64,000 nt of DNA from Bacillus_BD sp050389805 (GTDB taxonomy: Bacteria; Bacillota; Bacilli; Bacillales; Cytobacillaceae), in contig NZ_CP130945.1 in NCBI RefSeq assembly GCF_050389805.1, positions 3,348,001 to 3,412,000 of the forward strand, read 5' to 3'. Of this stretch, positions 45,476-53,259 are shown piece after piece. Under the pieces are notes generated by a model. It made no database searches and was not told the origin of the DNA. It worked only from the letters and a program-made list of their open reading frames with translations. Every line of letters starts with the position of its first letter. The stretch's first letter is position 1. The position numbers and the translations under genes are program-made.

Positions 45476-46383
45476 TGACTTTTTCTAATCGTTGTCACTA
45501 GTCTTTCATATTCTTCTGGTAATGGTGCCTCAAACTCTAAGTATTCATTTGTTGTTGGATGGGTAAACCCCAAAACAGCAGCATGCAAGGCCTGTCCATT
45601 AATATCCAATGTTTTTCGTGGACCATATTTAGGATCACCTACTAAAGGGAAACCGATATATTTCATATGTACTCGTATTTGATGAGTTCTTCCCGTTTCT
45701 AAACGGCACTCAACAAATGTATATTCATTAAAACGCTCGAGTACATGAAAATGAGTCACTGCATGCTTTCCATTTTCTACAACGGTCATACTTTGCCGGT
45801 CTTTTGGATCTCTCCCAATGGGTGCATCAATCGTTCCATAATCATGACCGATATTTCCATGAACAAGGGCCTTATACTTTCGTGTCACAGTTTTTTCAAC
45901 TAATTGATTAACAAGATGTTCATGGGCATGATCATTTTTCGCTACCATTAATAATCCTGACGTATCTTTATCAATTCGGTGAACGATACCTGGTCTTAAT
46001 ACACCATTGATCCCTGATAAATCTTTACAGTGGGCCATTAATCCATTTACTAACGTACCCGTCATGTGACCCGCTGCAGGGTGAACAACCATTCCCTTCG
46101 GTTTATTAACAACTATGACATCCGAATCCTCATAGTAAATATCTAAATCCATTTCTTCTGGAATCACATCAAGTACTTCTGGATCTGGAATGGATATTTC
46201 AATCTGATCATTTACATTACACTTATAATTTGTTTTTACAGGCTGTTGATTTACAAGCACCTGTCCTTCTTTTATCCATTGTTGAACCTGTGTTCTTGAC
46301 CATTCAGAATTTAAGGTTGAAAGCACCTTATCAATTCGCTGGGATGTTTCATGATCAAGAACCGTGTGTTCCACTTTCTGCAT
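45472..46383 (-). CDS. RluA-family 23S rRNA pseudouridine synthase (YlyB, RluD-like)
   Basis: 303 residues: N-terminal S4 RNA-binding domain (RIDKVLSTLNSEWSRTQVQQWI), then a pseudouridine synthase domain with the catalytic Asp in GIVHRIDKDTSGLL and the LETGRTHQIRVH motif. The RluD assignment (positions 1911/1915/1917 in 23S rRNA) is by similarity. AGAGGAAAATAA precedes the ATG. It overlaps lspA by 29 bp. Confidence 0.94.
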   Translation of the reverse strand: MQKVEHTVLDHETSQRIDKVLSTLNSEWSRTQVQQWIKEGQVLVNQQPVKTNYKCNVNDQIEISIPDPEVLDVIPEEMDLDIYYEDSDVIVVNKPKGMVVHPAAGHMTGTLVNGLMAHCKDLSGINGVLRPGIVHRIDKDTSGLLMVAKNDHAHEHLVNQLVEKTVTRKYKALVHGNIGHDYGTIDAPIGRDPKDRQSMTVVENGKHAVTHFHVLERFNEYTFVECRLETGRTHQIRVHMKYIGFPLVGDPKYGPRKTLDINGQALHAAVLGFTHPTTNEYLEFEAPLPEEYERLVTTIRKSH

Positions 46384-46849
46384 TTATTTTCCTCTTTTCT
46401 TTTTTCTCTTCACGAAACATATGTATAATTAATAATCCCACACCAATCACAAGGGATGAGTCAGCAACATTAAAAATGGGAAAGTTGTATCCAAAAGGAT
46501 ATGAGTGAATAAAATCAACGACCTCTTGATGTAACACGCGATCAATAAAATTCCCAATAGCTCCGCCAAGCATTAATGAGAGTGCCCACTTAAATAAAGC
46601 ACCTTCACCTTTAGACTTTTGCATGTAAAAGACAATACCTACAATCACGATGATAGTAATTATATAGAAGAACCACATTTGCCCTTCCAATATTCCCCAT
46701 GCAGCTCCACGATTACGATGGGATGTTAAATAAAGAAAATCTTCAATGATCGTAATACTTTCACCTAATTCCATATTTTTAACAACTAACCATTTTGTCA
46801 CTTGATCAATAGCAATCATTAGGATTGCAATAACATAATAAAACAACAC
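46355..46849 (-). CDS. lspA: Prolipoprotein signal peptidase (signal peptidase II)
   Basis: Membrane aspartyl protease that removes signal peptides from lipidated prolipoproteins. It has 164 residues from GTG 46849, placed 7 bp after TGGAGGG; this gives MLFYYVIAILMIAIDQVTKWLV. It has four TM helices, with catalytic Asp residues in GGAIGNFIDR and NVADSS. The frame is open 26 codons further up, without a binding site. It overlaps the rluD start by 29 bp, as in Bacillus. Confidence 0.95.
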   Translation of the reverse strand: MLFYYVIAILMIAIDQVTKWLVVKNMELGESITIIEDFLYLTSHRNRGAAWGILEGQMWFFYIITIIVIVGIVFYMQKSKGEGALFKWALSLMLGGAIGNFIDRVLHQEVVDFIHSYPFGYNFPIFNVADSSLVIGVGLLIIHMFREEKKEKRKINAESGTHGS

Positions 46850-46923
46850 AAAGGTACCCTCCAATAATAGAAAAAGACTCCTTTGCATTTTAGCATATTG
46901 CTTTAAAAAACGACAGTGGTTTA

Positions 46924-47202
46924 TCAAATTGATTTATGAATCAAATATTGAAGAGTCTTACAATCATCTATTGATTTTAATGTCGGGACAATGGACAAGA
47001 GTTCATCAGGTATTAATTCACCAGAAACTTCACATGTCCCAAATGTACCGTTTTCAATTTTTGTTATAGCAGTATCAATATCTTGTAATTCAGCTTCAAT
47101 ATATGGTTGAACCAGCGGGGAACTTCCTGTTTCGATTTTTTTTAATAACTCTTGTTTCGTTGTACGGAGTTCAGAATAGATTTCAAAATACTGTGGATCC
47201 AT
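46924..47202 (-). CDS. Small DksA/TraR-like protein (YlyA position)
   Basis: 92 residues: an acidic coiled-coil-like helix, then GTFGTCEVSGELIPDELLSIVPTLKSIDDC. This resembles the DksA/TraR zinc finger CxxCG...CxxC, but the second and third Cys are Ser and Ile/Asp, so zinc binding is doubtful. It is at the position of B. subtilis ylyA (binds RNA polymerase holoenzyme there) but shorter. Identification by context and motif. Confidence 0.75.
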   Translation of the reverse strand: MDPQYFEIYSELRTTKQELLKKIETGSSPLVQPYIEAELQDIDTAITKIENGTFGTCEVSGELIPDELLSIVPTLKSIDDCKTLQYLIHKSI

Positions 47203-47325
47203 ATCAATTCCTCCGTTCTATTTGTTTCCCTTTATCATGCCCCGCTCTTATTTCATAAAACATTAAAACAATTGACAAGGTAAACAACAATTGACGAAGG
47301 TGGAATATTTTACAAAGGAAAGTGT

Positions 47326-47472
47326 AGGCGCCTTGCCCACCCCCGACTAGCACAAGACGAGTACTTCTTAAGGCGTTTTTTGCCTTCAGAAGTACTCGGC
47401 TTATCCTTTCGTCCCTAGGAGCCGACACTAGACAGGCTTGTGACCTCAAAGGTGTAGGCGCTGATACTAGAC
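47326..47472. repeat. Interspersed repeat R1 in the ylyA-ileS gap
   Basis: The 327-bp gap holds this element and the ileS terminator. Its core at 47361-47444 matches 52338-52421 in 75 of 84 bases by eye. It contains a strong hairpin GTACTTCTTAAGGC / GCCTTCAGAAGTAC. GTGTAGGCGC flanks it on both sides (47322 and 47452), and TACTAGAC marks the right end. An open frame across it on the minus strand has no coding features. Confidence 0.75.
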
Positions 47473-47513
47473 AAAAAAATGCACAAGCGTTTACTAAAAC
47501 GACTTGTGCATTT
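47473..47513 (-). terminator. ileS terminator
   Basis: AAATGCACAAG(T)CGTTT / AAACGCTTGTGCATTT stem followed by TTTTTTT on the minus strand, 16 bp past the ileS stop. Confidence 0.9.
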
Positions 47514-47529
47514 CTAAATCTAGATTTTA

Positions 47530-50301
47530 TTAAGCTAAATGGCTATAGTTTTCTTTAACTACTTCGGCACAACGTTTACAGAGTGTTGGATGTTCTTCTA
47601 CTTCACCAACGTGAGGAGTAACGGTCCAACATCTTTCACACGTTTCACCTTCTGCTTTTGAAACAACGATTGCCGCATGTTCTAATTTTAAGGCTTGCTC
47701 TGGAGCCTGTGCATAAGAACCAGCAACTTCAAAATCAGAAACGATGAAAAGTTGTTGTAGATTTTCATGAATCGTATCTAATAATTTTTTCGTGTCATCT
47801 TTTACATAGAGTGAAACCTTTGCTGTTAACGATTTACCAATTACTTTTTCATTACGAGCTTCTTCAAGCGCCTTTAAAACATCATCTCGTAATTCCATGA
47901 ATTTAGACCATTTTTCCAATAATTCTTGAGAATTTGGAAGATCTTTCACTTCTGGCATATCTGTTAACTGCACGCTTTCTTCTTGTACACCTGGGATAAA
48001 GTCCCAAACCTCGTCTGCTGTATGGGAAAGAATCGGTGAAACTAATTTCGTTAATGCAAGCAAGCTTTCATATAAAACCGTTTGGATACAACGGCGATCC
48101 TTTTGATCTATTGCTTCAATGTAAAGAATATCCTTCGCAAAATCAAGATAGAACGAGCTCAAATCAAGAGTACAGAAGTTATTTACCTCATGATAAATAC
48201 TTGCGTACTCATAGTTTTCATAATGGTCTTTTACTTGAGCGATCAATTTATTTAATTTTACTAACATAAATTGATCGACTTCGCGTAAATCTTCATATCG
48301 TACCGCATCTTTTTCAGGGTTAAAGTCAGAAATGTTTCCTAGCAAGAAACGGAAAGTATTTCGGATTTTTCGGTATACTTCTGCCACTTGTTTTAAAATA
48401 GCGTCTGATACACGTACATCCGCCTGATAATCAACAGATGCAACCCAAAGTCTTAAAATATCAGCGCCATATTGATTCATCACTTTTGCAGGAATAACAA
48501 CGTTTCCTAGTGACTTACTCATTTTTCTTCCTTCACCATCTAAAGCAAATCCGTGGCTTAAGACACCTTTATATGGAGCCTTTCCTGTTACAGCTACTGC
48601 AGTTGATAAGGATGAGTTAAACCAACCACGATATTGATCGGATCCCTCTAGATAAAGGTCTGCAGGTCGCTGCAAGTCATTACGTTCTAATAAAACCGCT
48701 TGATGTGATGATCCTGAATCAAACCAAACATCCATAATATCTGTTTCTTTTGTAAAGTTACCATTTGGACTGCTAGGATGTGAAAATCCTTCTGGTAGCA
48801 AGTCTTTTGCATCGCGTTCAAACCAAACATTTGAGCCATGTTCACGGAATAATTCTGAAACATGGTTAATGGTTTCATCCGTAATAATCGGCTCTCCATT
48901 TTCAGCATAGAAAACAGGGATCGGAACACCCCATGCACGTTGTCTAGAAATACACCAGTCACCACGGTCACGAACCATATTATATAATCTCGTTTCACCC
49001 CATGCCGGAACCCATTTCGTTTCTTTTACTGCGTCTAACAAATCTTCTCTAAAATCTTTAATAGATGCAAACCATTGAGCAGTTGCACGGAAAATGATTG
49101 GTTTTTTCGTTCTCCAGTCATGTGGGTAGGAGTGGGTAATAAATTGAAGCTTTAATAAAGCTCCCACTTCTTCTAATTTTTCAGTAATGGCTTTGTTCGC
49201 CTTATCATAGAACATGCCTTCAAAACCTGGTGCTTCATTCGTCATTACCCCTTTATCATCAACAGGGCAAAGAACATCCAAGCCATATTTCTGACCAATA
49301 TAAAAGTCATCTTCCCCATGTCCTGGTGCAGTGTGTACACATCCAGTACCAGCATCAGTTGTAACATGCTCACCTAACATGACAAGGGAATCACGACCGT
49401 AAATTGGATGTGTAGCAACAACACGATCTAATTCTCCACCATTAATCGTCTTAACAACTTCTGCTTCTTCCCAGCCAAGTTCATTTTGAACCGATTCTAA
49501 CAAGGCTTCCGCAACGAGATATTTTTGTCCTTTTTCAGTAACAACGACGTATTTTAAGTTAGGATGTACAGAGATCCCAAGGTTTGCTGGGATCGTCCAT
49601 GGAGTTGTCGTCCAAATGATGATTTGAACATCAGTATCTAAAACACCCTTCCCATCTTTTACCTTAAATGCAACATAAATGGACGGTGATTTTTTATCTT
49701 TATATTCAATTTCAGCCTCAGCTAATGCAGATTCACTAGTCGGGGACCAGTATACAGGCTTCTTACCTTTGTAGATATAGCCTTTTTTAGCCATTTCTCC
49801 AAATACTTTGATTTGTTGTGCCTCATATGCAGGTTTTAACGTGATATACGGATTTTCCCAGTCACCACGAACCCCAAGTCGTTTGAATTGTGTACGTTGG
49901 TTTTCTATTTGTTCATAGGCATATTGCTCACATAGTTTTCTGAATTCTGCAACTGACATTTCTTTGCGATTAACCCCTTTATTGGTTAATGCCTGTTCAA
50001 TTGGTAGTCCATGTGTATCCCAGCCAGGAACGTAAGGAGAATTGTATCCGTTCATTGATTTAAAACGAACAATAAAATCTTTTAAAATCTTATTTAATGC
50101 GTGTCCCATATGAATATCACCATTTGCATATGGTGGACCGTCGTGTAATACAAATATAGGACGATCTTTTGTTCTATCTTGTACCATTTTATAGATATTC
50201 ATTTCTTCCCATTTTGCTTGAATATCAGGTTCTCTCTTAGGTAAGTTGCCTCTCATCGGAAATTCCGTTTTCGGCATTAATAAAGTATCTTTATATTCCA
50301 T
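47530..50301 (-). CDS. ileS: Isoleucyl-tRNA synthetase
   Basis: Charges tRNA-Ile and edits valine. It has 923 residues from ATG 50301 (after TGGAGGAATTACG; gives MEYKDTLLMPKTEFPMRGNLP). Class I motifs: PYANGDIHMGHAL and KMSKS in GRKMSKSLG; CP1 editing domain (about 190-400); anticodon domain; C-terminal zinc knuckle CERCW...CKRCA. Upstream codons overlap the T-box terminator and are rejected. Controlled by a T-box. Confidence 0.97.
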   Translation of the reverse strand: MEYKDTLLMPKTEFPMRGNLPKREPDIQAKWEEMNIYKMVQDRTKDRPIFVLHDGPPYANGDIHMGHALNKILKDFIVRFKSMNGYNSPYVPGWDTHGLPIEQALTNKGVNRKEMSVAEFRKLCEQYAYEQIENQRTQFKRLGVRGDWENPYITLKPAYEAQQIKVFGEMAKKGYIYKGKKPVYWSPTSESALAEAEIEYKDKKSPSIYVAFKVKDGKGVLDTDVQIIIWTTTPWTIPANLGISVHPNLKYVVVTEKGQKYLVAEALLESVQNELGWEEAEVVKTINGGELDRVVATHPIYGRDSLVMLGEHVTTDAGTGCVHTAPGHGEDDFYIGQKYGLDVLCPVDDKGVMTNEAPGFEGMFYDKANKAITEKLEEVGALLKLQFITHSYPHDWRTKKPIIFRATAQWFASIKDFREDLLDAVKETKWVPAWGETRLYNMVRDRGDWCISRQRAWGVPIPVFYAENGEPIITDETINHVSELFREHGSNVWFERDAKDLLPEGFSHPSSPNGNFTKETDIMDVWFDSGSSHQAVLLERNDLQRPADLYLEGSDQYRGWFNSSLSTAVAVTGKAPYKGVLSHGFALDGEGRKMSKSLGNVVIPAKVMNQYGADILRLWVASVDYQADVRVSDAILKQVAEVYRKIRNTFRFLLGNISDFNPEKDAVRYEDLREVDQFMLVKLNKLIAQVKDHYENYEYASIYHEVNNFCTLDLSSFYLDFAKDILYIEAIDQKDRRCIQTVLYESLLALTKLVSPILSHTADEVWDFIPGVQEESVQLTDMPEVKDLPNSQELLEKWSKFMELRDDVLKALEEARNEKVIGKSLTAKVSLYVKDDTKKLLDTIHENLQQLFIVSDFEVAGSYAQAPEQALKLEHAAIVVSKAEGETCERCWTVTPHVGEVEEHPTLCKRCAEVVKENYSHLA

Positions 50302-50340
50302 CGTAATTCCTCCATCTAGAAATTGGTTCTTACTATAAGT

Positions 50341-50800
50341 AAAAAAGACAAATAAAAAAACCCCACATCCCAAAAAGGGACGAGAAGGTTTTCCCGCGGT
50401 ACCACCCTTGTAGATAAAAATAATTTCTATCCGCTCAAACCATTCTTAACGTGAATGAAACGCCTGTGCCTACTAATTAAGTTCGCCCGTTGAATTTACG
50501 CCAGATCTTTATCGAAATTTCTCGATAAAATACGTAATAAATCACAAGACTCATCGGAAATTTAACTTCAATCATCTGGCTTTTGAAACCCATCTGAGTC
50601 AGAAAACCTTCTGCCAATCATCCCACTTATAAAAGGAGGATTTCTCCTGAATGAAGTTAAATATATATTTCAGCAAAGGAACTCAAGGGTGATCTTCCAA
50701 ACTTATTCTTATTACTAGGCTTTCACCGTCCCTAGTTCGCTATATATAAGTGGATAAGTGTACTGTCCCTATCTTTGTTATTACCTATATTCATTAATTG
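50341..50800 (-). promoter_or_regulatory. T-box leader of ileS (isoleucine)
   Basis: Minus-strand RNA. Stem I spans about 50672-50790, with the AGTA-type internal motif, distal loop ACGGTGAAAGCC, and a specifier loop where ATC (50691-50693) fits isoleucine. The T-box AGGGTGGTACCGCGG is at 50393-50407. It can pair as antiterminator, or give way to a terminator with CGTCCC / GGGATG and TTTTTTT (about 50350-50390). Linker between Stem I and T-box is about 265 nt, enlarged by an interspersed repeat. Confidence 0.93.
50484..50661. repeat. Composite palindromic interspersed repeat, copy A, inside the ileS T-box leader
   Basis: Left end CGCCCGTTGAATTTACGCC matches copies B and C. The second half (50561-50661) has inverted ends TTTAACTTCAATCAT and CTGAATGAAGTTAAA (13 of 15) and shares AAAACCTT, TCATC, TTATAAA and AGGAG blocks with copy B at 31025-31135. 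Confidence 0.7.
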
Positions 50801-50806
50801 TTAAAA

Positions 50807-50835
50807 ATTATATTCCTTTTCTTAAAAAACGTCAA
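50807..50835 (-). promoter_or_regulatory. SigA promoter of ileS
   Basis: Minus strand TTGACG, 17-bp spacer, TATAAT. The TGA inside the -35 is the divIVA stop codon. Confidence 0.9.
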
Positions 50836-51347
50836 GCTAAGGAATCTTCTTCTTTTAATGATTGTAATTCAGTTGAATCTAGTTCATATTGTAAGAGTTG
50901 ATCCCAATCATCGCTATTCAGTAAATCTAGTTGAGCCTCAATTAACATCTTAAAACGTGTTCTAAATACTTTTGATTGTTTTTTCAGTTCTTCAATTTCT
51001 AAAGCAATTTTTCTTGCCTTTGACAGTGATTCATTTACAATACGGTCTGAGTTTTTTTCTGCTTCCTTGATAATTAATTTTGCCTCTTTTTGCGCGTTCC
51101 GCTTTACCTCTTCAGCTGCTTCTTGGGCAACTATAATCGATTTATTAAGCGTTTCTTCAATTGAATTAAAATGACCGATACGCTCAGTCATTTCATTCAA
51201 GCGCTCTTCTAATTCTTTTTTTTCACGGATGACCATTTCATAATCCTTAATTACTTGGTCAAGAAACTCATTTACTTCATCTTCGTCATAGCCACGGAAC
51301 CCTTTACTAAATTCCTTATTATGTATATCTAATGGCGTTAATGGCAT
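50832..51347 (-). CDS. divIVA: Cell division initiation / polarity protein DivIVA
   Basis: Coiled-coil protein that binds negatively curved membrane at poles and septa, positions MinJ/MinCD, and anchors the origin via RacA in sporulation. It has 171 residues from ATG 51347 (MPLTPLDIHNKEF after GGGAGGTGG): N-terminal lipid-binding domain with the KGFRGYDEDEVNEFLDQV stretch, then long heptad helices. A perfect 0A-box-like sequence lies upstream. Last gene of the ylm cluster. Confidence 0.97.
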   Translation of the reverse strand: MPLTPLDIHNKEFSKGFRGYDEDEVNEFLDQVIKDYEMVIREKKELEERLNEMTERIGHFNSIEETLNKSIIVAQEAAEEVKRNAQKEAKLIIKEAEKNSDRIVNESLSKARKIALEIEELKKQSKVFRTRFKMLIEAQLDLLNSDDWDQLLQYELDSTELQSLKEEDSLA

Positions 51348-51389
51348 ACTGCCACCTCCCAAGTATTTTCTCTAGTTTGCACCTTTACT

Positions 51390-51401
51390 TTTTCGACAAA
51401 A
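51390..51401 (-). promoter_or_regulatory. Perfect Spo0A-box-like site upstream of divIVA
   Basis: Minus strand TTTTGTCGAAAA, containing the exact TGTCGAA core of the 0A box, 43-54 bp upstream of the divIVA ATG and between ylmH and divIVA. Regulation is inferred only. Confidence 0.5.
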
Positions 51402-51428
51402 TCTTTTATTTTCCTGCATAAAAATTGA

Positions 51429-52199
51429 TTATTTTTGTTTTCCAATTAAAATCTTCCACTTTTCTTTTTTGGAAAGTCCATCAAAAGAAAGGATTTTACT
51501 ACGCCCGAACCTTCGAACAGATAAAGTATCCCCTACACCGCATTCAAACGAAGGATTTTCGATGGTTTTCCAATTAACTTTTACCAATCCTGACTGGATA
51601 AGGGTCTGTGACTTTTGCCTTGAAATTTGATAGATATTTGAAATCATCACATCTAGTCTTAATGAGGATACTGTCATTAATACCTCATCCCACTGTTCTT
51701 TTTGAATGATAGCCTGGGATAATGGTTGTGCAATTAGTTCGATTGTTGCTTTTCCCATTGACTTCACTTCAAGTCTGACATAATCGGCAATTTCACCAGC
51801 ACAAAAAAATTGAATTTTTTGCTCTGATAACAATATGTCACCAAATTTTTCTCTTTTAATCCCGATTGACATGAGACTCCCCAGAACTTGTGGATGTGTC
51901 AAGGTGATAAATTTACTAGGATACTTGACTTCAAATAAAGTAATTTGAAAATCATCCTCTGTCAATTCATAGTAATCGGGATAAAGGAATGCACGCTTGC
52001 GCTCCGTATCGTCTGTACCACCGAAAAAGGCAATCCTTGTATTTTGCCCACCTACAATTGAATTAACAATTTGTTGTTCCCGTGGATCTAAAAAATCCGT
52101 CAATTTAGGGGCATATCTTTCTTCTACATATTCTTTCCAATTTAGTACTTGGTCAATAAACCCGCGTTCTTCCGGACGAAAGTGCTGATATATAGACAT
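51429..52199 (-). CDS. ylmH: S4-domain RNA-binding protein YlmH
   Basis: 256 residues from ATG 52199 (MSIYQHFRPEERGFIDQ). It has an N-terminal fold, then a C-terminal S4 domain (about 180-245; RLDVMISNIYQISRQKSQTLIQSGLVKVN). In Bacillus YlmH is a ribosome-associated quality-control factor, similar in role to Hsp15, and works with RqcH in alanine tailing; rqcH is also in this window. The frame is open 46 codons upstream only because it runs through repeat R2. Confidence 0.93.
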   Translation of the reverse strand: MSIYQHFRPEERGFIDQVLNWKEYVEERYAPKLTDFLDPREQQIVNSIVGGQNTRIAFFGGTDDTERKRAFLYPDYYELTEDDFQITLFEVKYPSKFITLTHPQVLGSLMSIGIKREKFGDILLSEQKIQFFCAGEIADYVRLEVKSMGKATIELIAQPLSQAIIQKEQWDEVLMTVSSLRLDVMISNIYQISRQKSQTLIQSGLVKVNWKTIENPSFECGVGDTLSVRRFGRSKILSFDGLSKKEKWKILIGKQK

Positions 52200-52212
52200 A
52201 CCTTCCACCTTT

Positions 52213-52450
52213 TTTGAAAAGCGCAAGCGCACCCTTAAGTCTGCACAAGACGAACCGTCAAGAAGATTGTTCTTTAATCTTTTTGACGGATTGAAAGAAA
52301 TGCATAGGCAACTGCCTAGGGACTTATGTCTAGACAAGTACTTCTTAAGGCGTTCTTTGCCTTTAGCAGTACTCGAGTTATCCTTCCGTCACTAGGAGCC
52401 GCCACTAGACAAGCTTGTGACAAAAAGAAGGGGTAGGGCGCCGGAGCTAA
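52213..52450. repeat. Interspersed repeat R2 between ylmG and ylmH
   Basis: The 335-bp gap holds this element and the ylmG terminator. Ends are GAAAAGCGCAAGCGC and GGCGCCGGAGCTAAAC, which I recall as ends of a common Bacillaceae intergenic repeat. The 84-bp core 52338-52421 matches R1 at 75 of 84. A second hairpin, CCGTCAAGAAGATT / AATCTTTTTGACGG (52255-52289), is present only here. Confidence 0.75.
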
Positions 52451-52486
52451 ACTTAATTCTTTTTTTTAAAATGCTTTCTATCAACA

Positions 52487-52514
52487 GAAAAAGGGACTAC
52501 TATTTGAGCCCCTT
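52487..52514 (-). terminator. Terminator after ylmG
   Basis: Minus strand AAGGGGCT / AGTCCCTT stem with an eight-base loop, followed by TTTTTC. Separates ylmG from the repeat, ylmH and divIVA. Confidence 0.7.
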
Positions 52515-52534
52515 ATTGCTCTTTTCGTTTTATT

Positions 52535-52798
52535 TTAAATAAACCATAATGCTAATTGATTTAACCCTGCTGTCGCTAGGTTTAATACTAAAAAAGCAAC
52601 GATTGGTGAAATATCAATCATTCCAAGAGAAGGAATAATTTTTCGAAATGGTTCTAAATAGGGTTCACAGATTCTCCCTAAAAACTGTCCAATCGCTGAA
52701 CTCCTTGCATTTGGAAACCATGACATTAATATATAAATAATTAATGCCCACGAATAATAATAAATCGCTGCTGACAAAATGCTAATAATAATACCCAT
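52535..52798 (-). CDS. ylmG: YggT-family membrane protein YlmG
   Basis: 87 residues with two TM helices (about 1-25 and 62-85) joined by the conserved loop SWFPNARSSAIGQFLGRICEPYLEPFRKIIP. The family is linked to division in Gram-positives and to nucleoid organisation in chloroplasts; the exact role is unknown. It is 6 bp from the sepF stop. Confidence 0.94.
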   Translation of the reverse strand: MGIIISILSAAIYYYSWALIIYILMSWFPNARSSAIGQFLGRICEPYLEPFRKIIPSLGMIDISPIVAFLVLNLATAGLNQLALWFI

Positions 52799-52804
52799 TA
52801 AAAA

Positions 52805-53245
52805 TTACCACCTCGAATGTTCAAATTCCTTTTCTGATAAGAGTTCTGATATAGTACCAGAAACCTCAATATTGTCTGGAGTACAAAGAAAAATATCGGT
52901 TCCAATTTTTTGAATATCTCCACCTATGGCATAGACGGTACCACTTAAGAAATCTACAATTCTTTTTGCTTGATCGTATTCAATCCGTTGAAGATTAACC
53001 ACAACAGCTTTACGGTTTTTTAATTCATCGGCAATATCTTGAGCTTCTGCATACACACGAGGTTCGATTAATATTACTTTAGATGATTGTTGAATACTTT
53101 GCAGGCTGACAACATTTTGCTTTTGTACAGGTTTGGATTTTCTCTCTGGCTGGGGCTGATATTCTTCCTCGTACTGATCTTCGTCCACTTCTGCATAGTC
53201 ATCATCCAAAAAGAAAAATGTTTTAAATTTAGATTTAATACTCAT
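52805..53245 (-). CDS. sepF: Cell division protein SepF
   Basis: Tethers FtsZ to the membrane and forms rings that shape the septum. It has 146 residues: short N-terminal amphipathic membrane anchor (MSIKSKFKTFFFLDDD), an acidic/Q-rich linker, then the core domain (about 58-140; VILIEPRVYAEAQDIADELKNRKAVVVNLQ and the GGDIQKIG loop). Starts TTG 53251 or ATG 53245 possible; I take ATG. Confidence 0.95.
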   Translation of the reverse strand: MSIKSKFKTFFFLDDDYAEVDEDQYEEEYQPQPERKSKPVQKQNVVSLQSIQQSSKVILIEPRVYAEAQDIADELKNRKAVVVNLQRIEYDQAKRIVDFLSGTVYAIGGDIQKIGTDIFLCTPDNIEVSGTISELLSEKEFEHSRW

Positions 53246-53259
53246 TTTCAACGAACCCC

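Noticed and set aside
47204..47449. 81-codon minus-strand ORF between ylyA and ileS
   Set aside because: It lies across interspersed repeat R1, has no ribosome binding site or recognisable protein features.
50302..50373. 24-codon extension of IleS
   Set aside because: It covers the T-box terminator; ATG 50301 has an ideal ribosome binding site.
52200..52337. 46-codon extension of YlmH
   Set aside because: It runs through repeat R2; AAGGTGGAAGGT before ATG 52199 and family length support the shorter protein.
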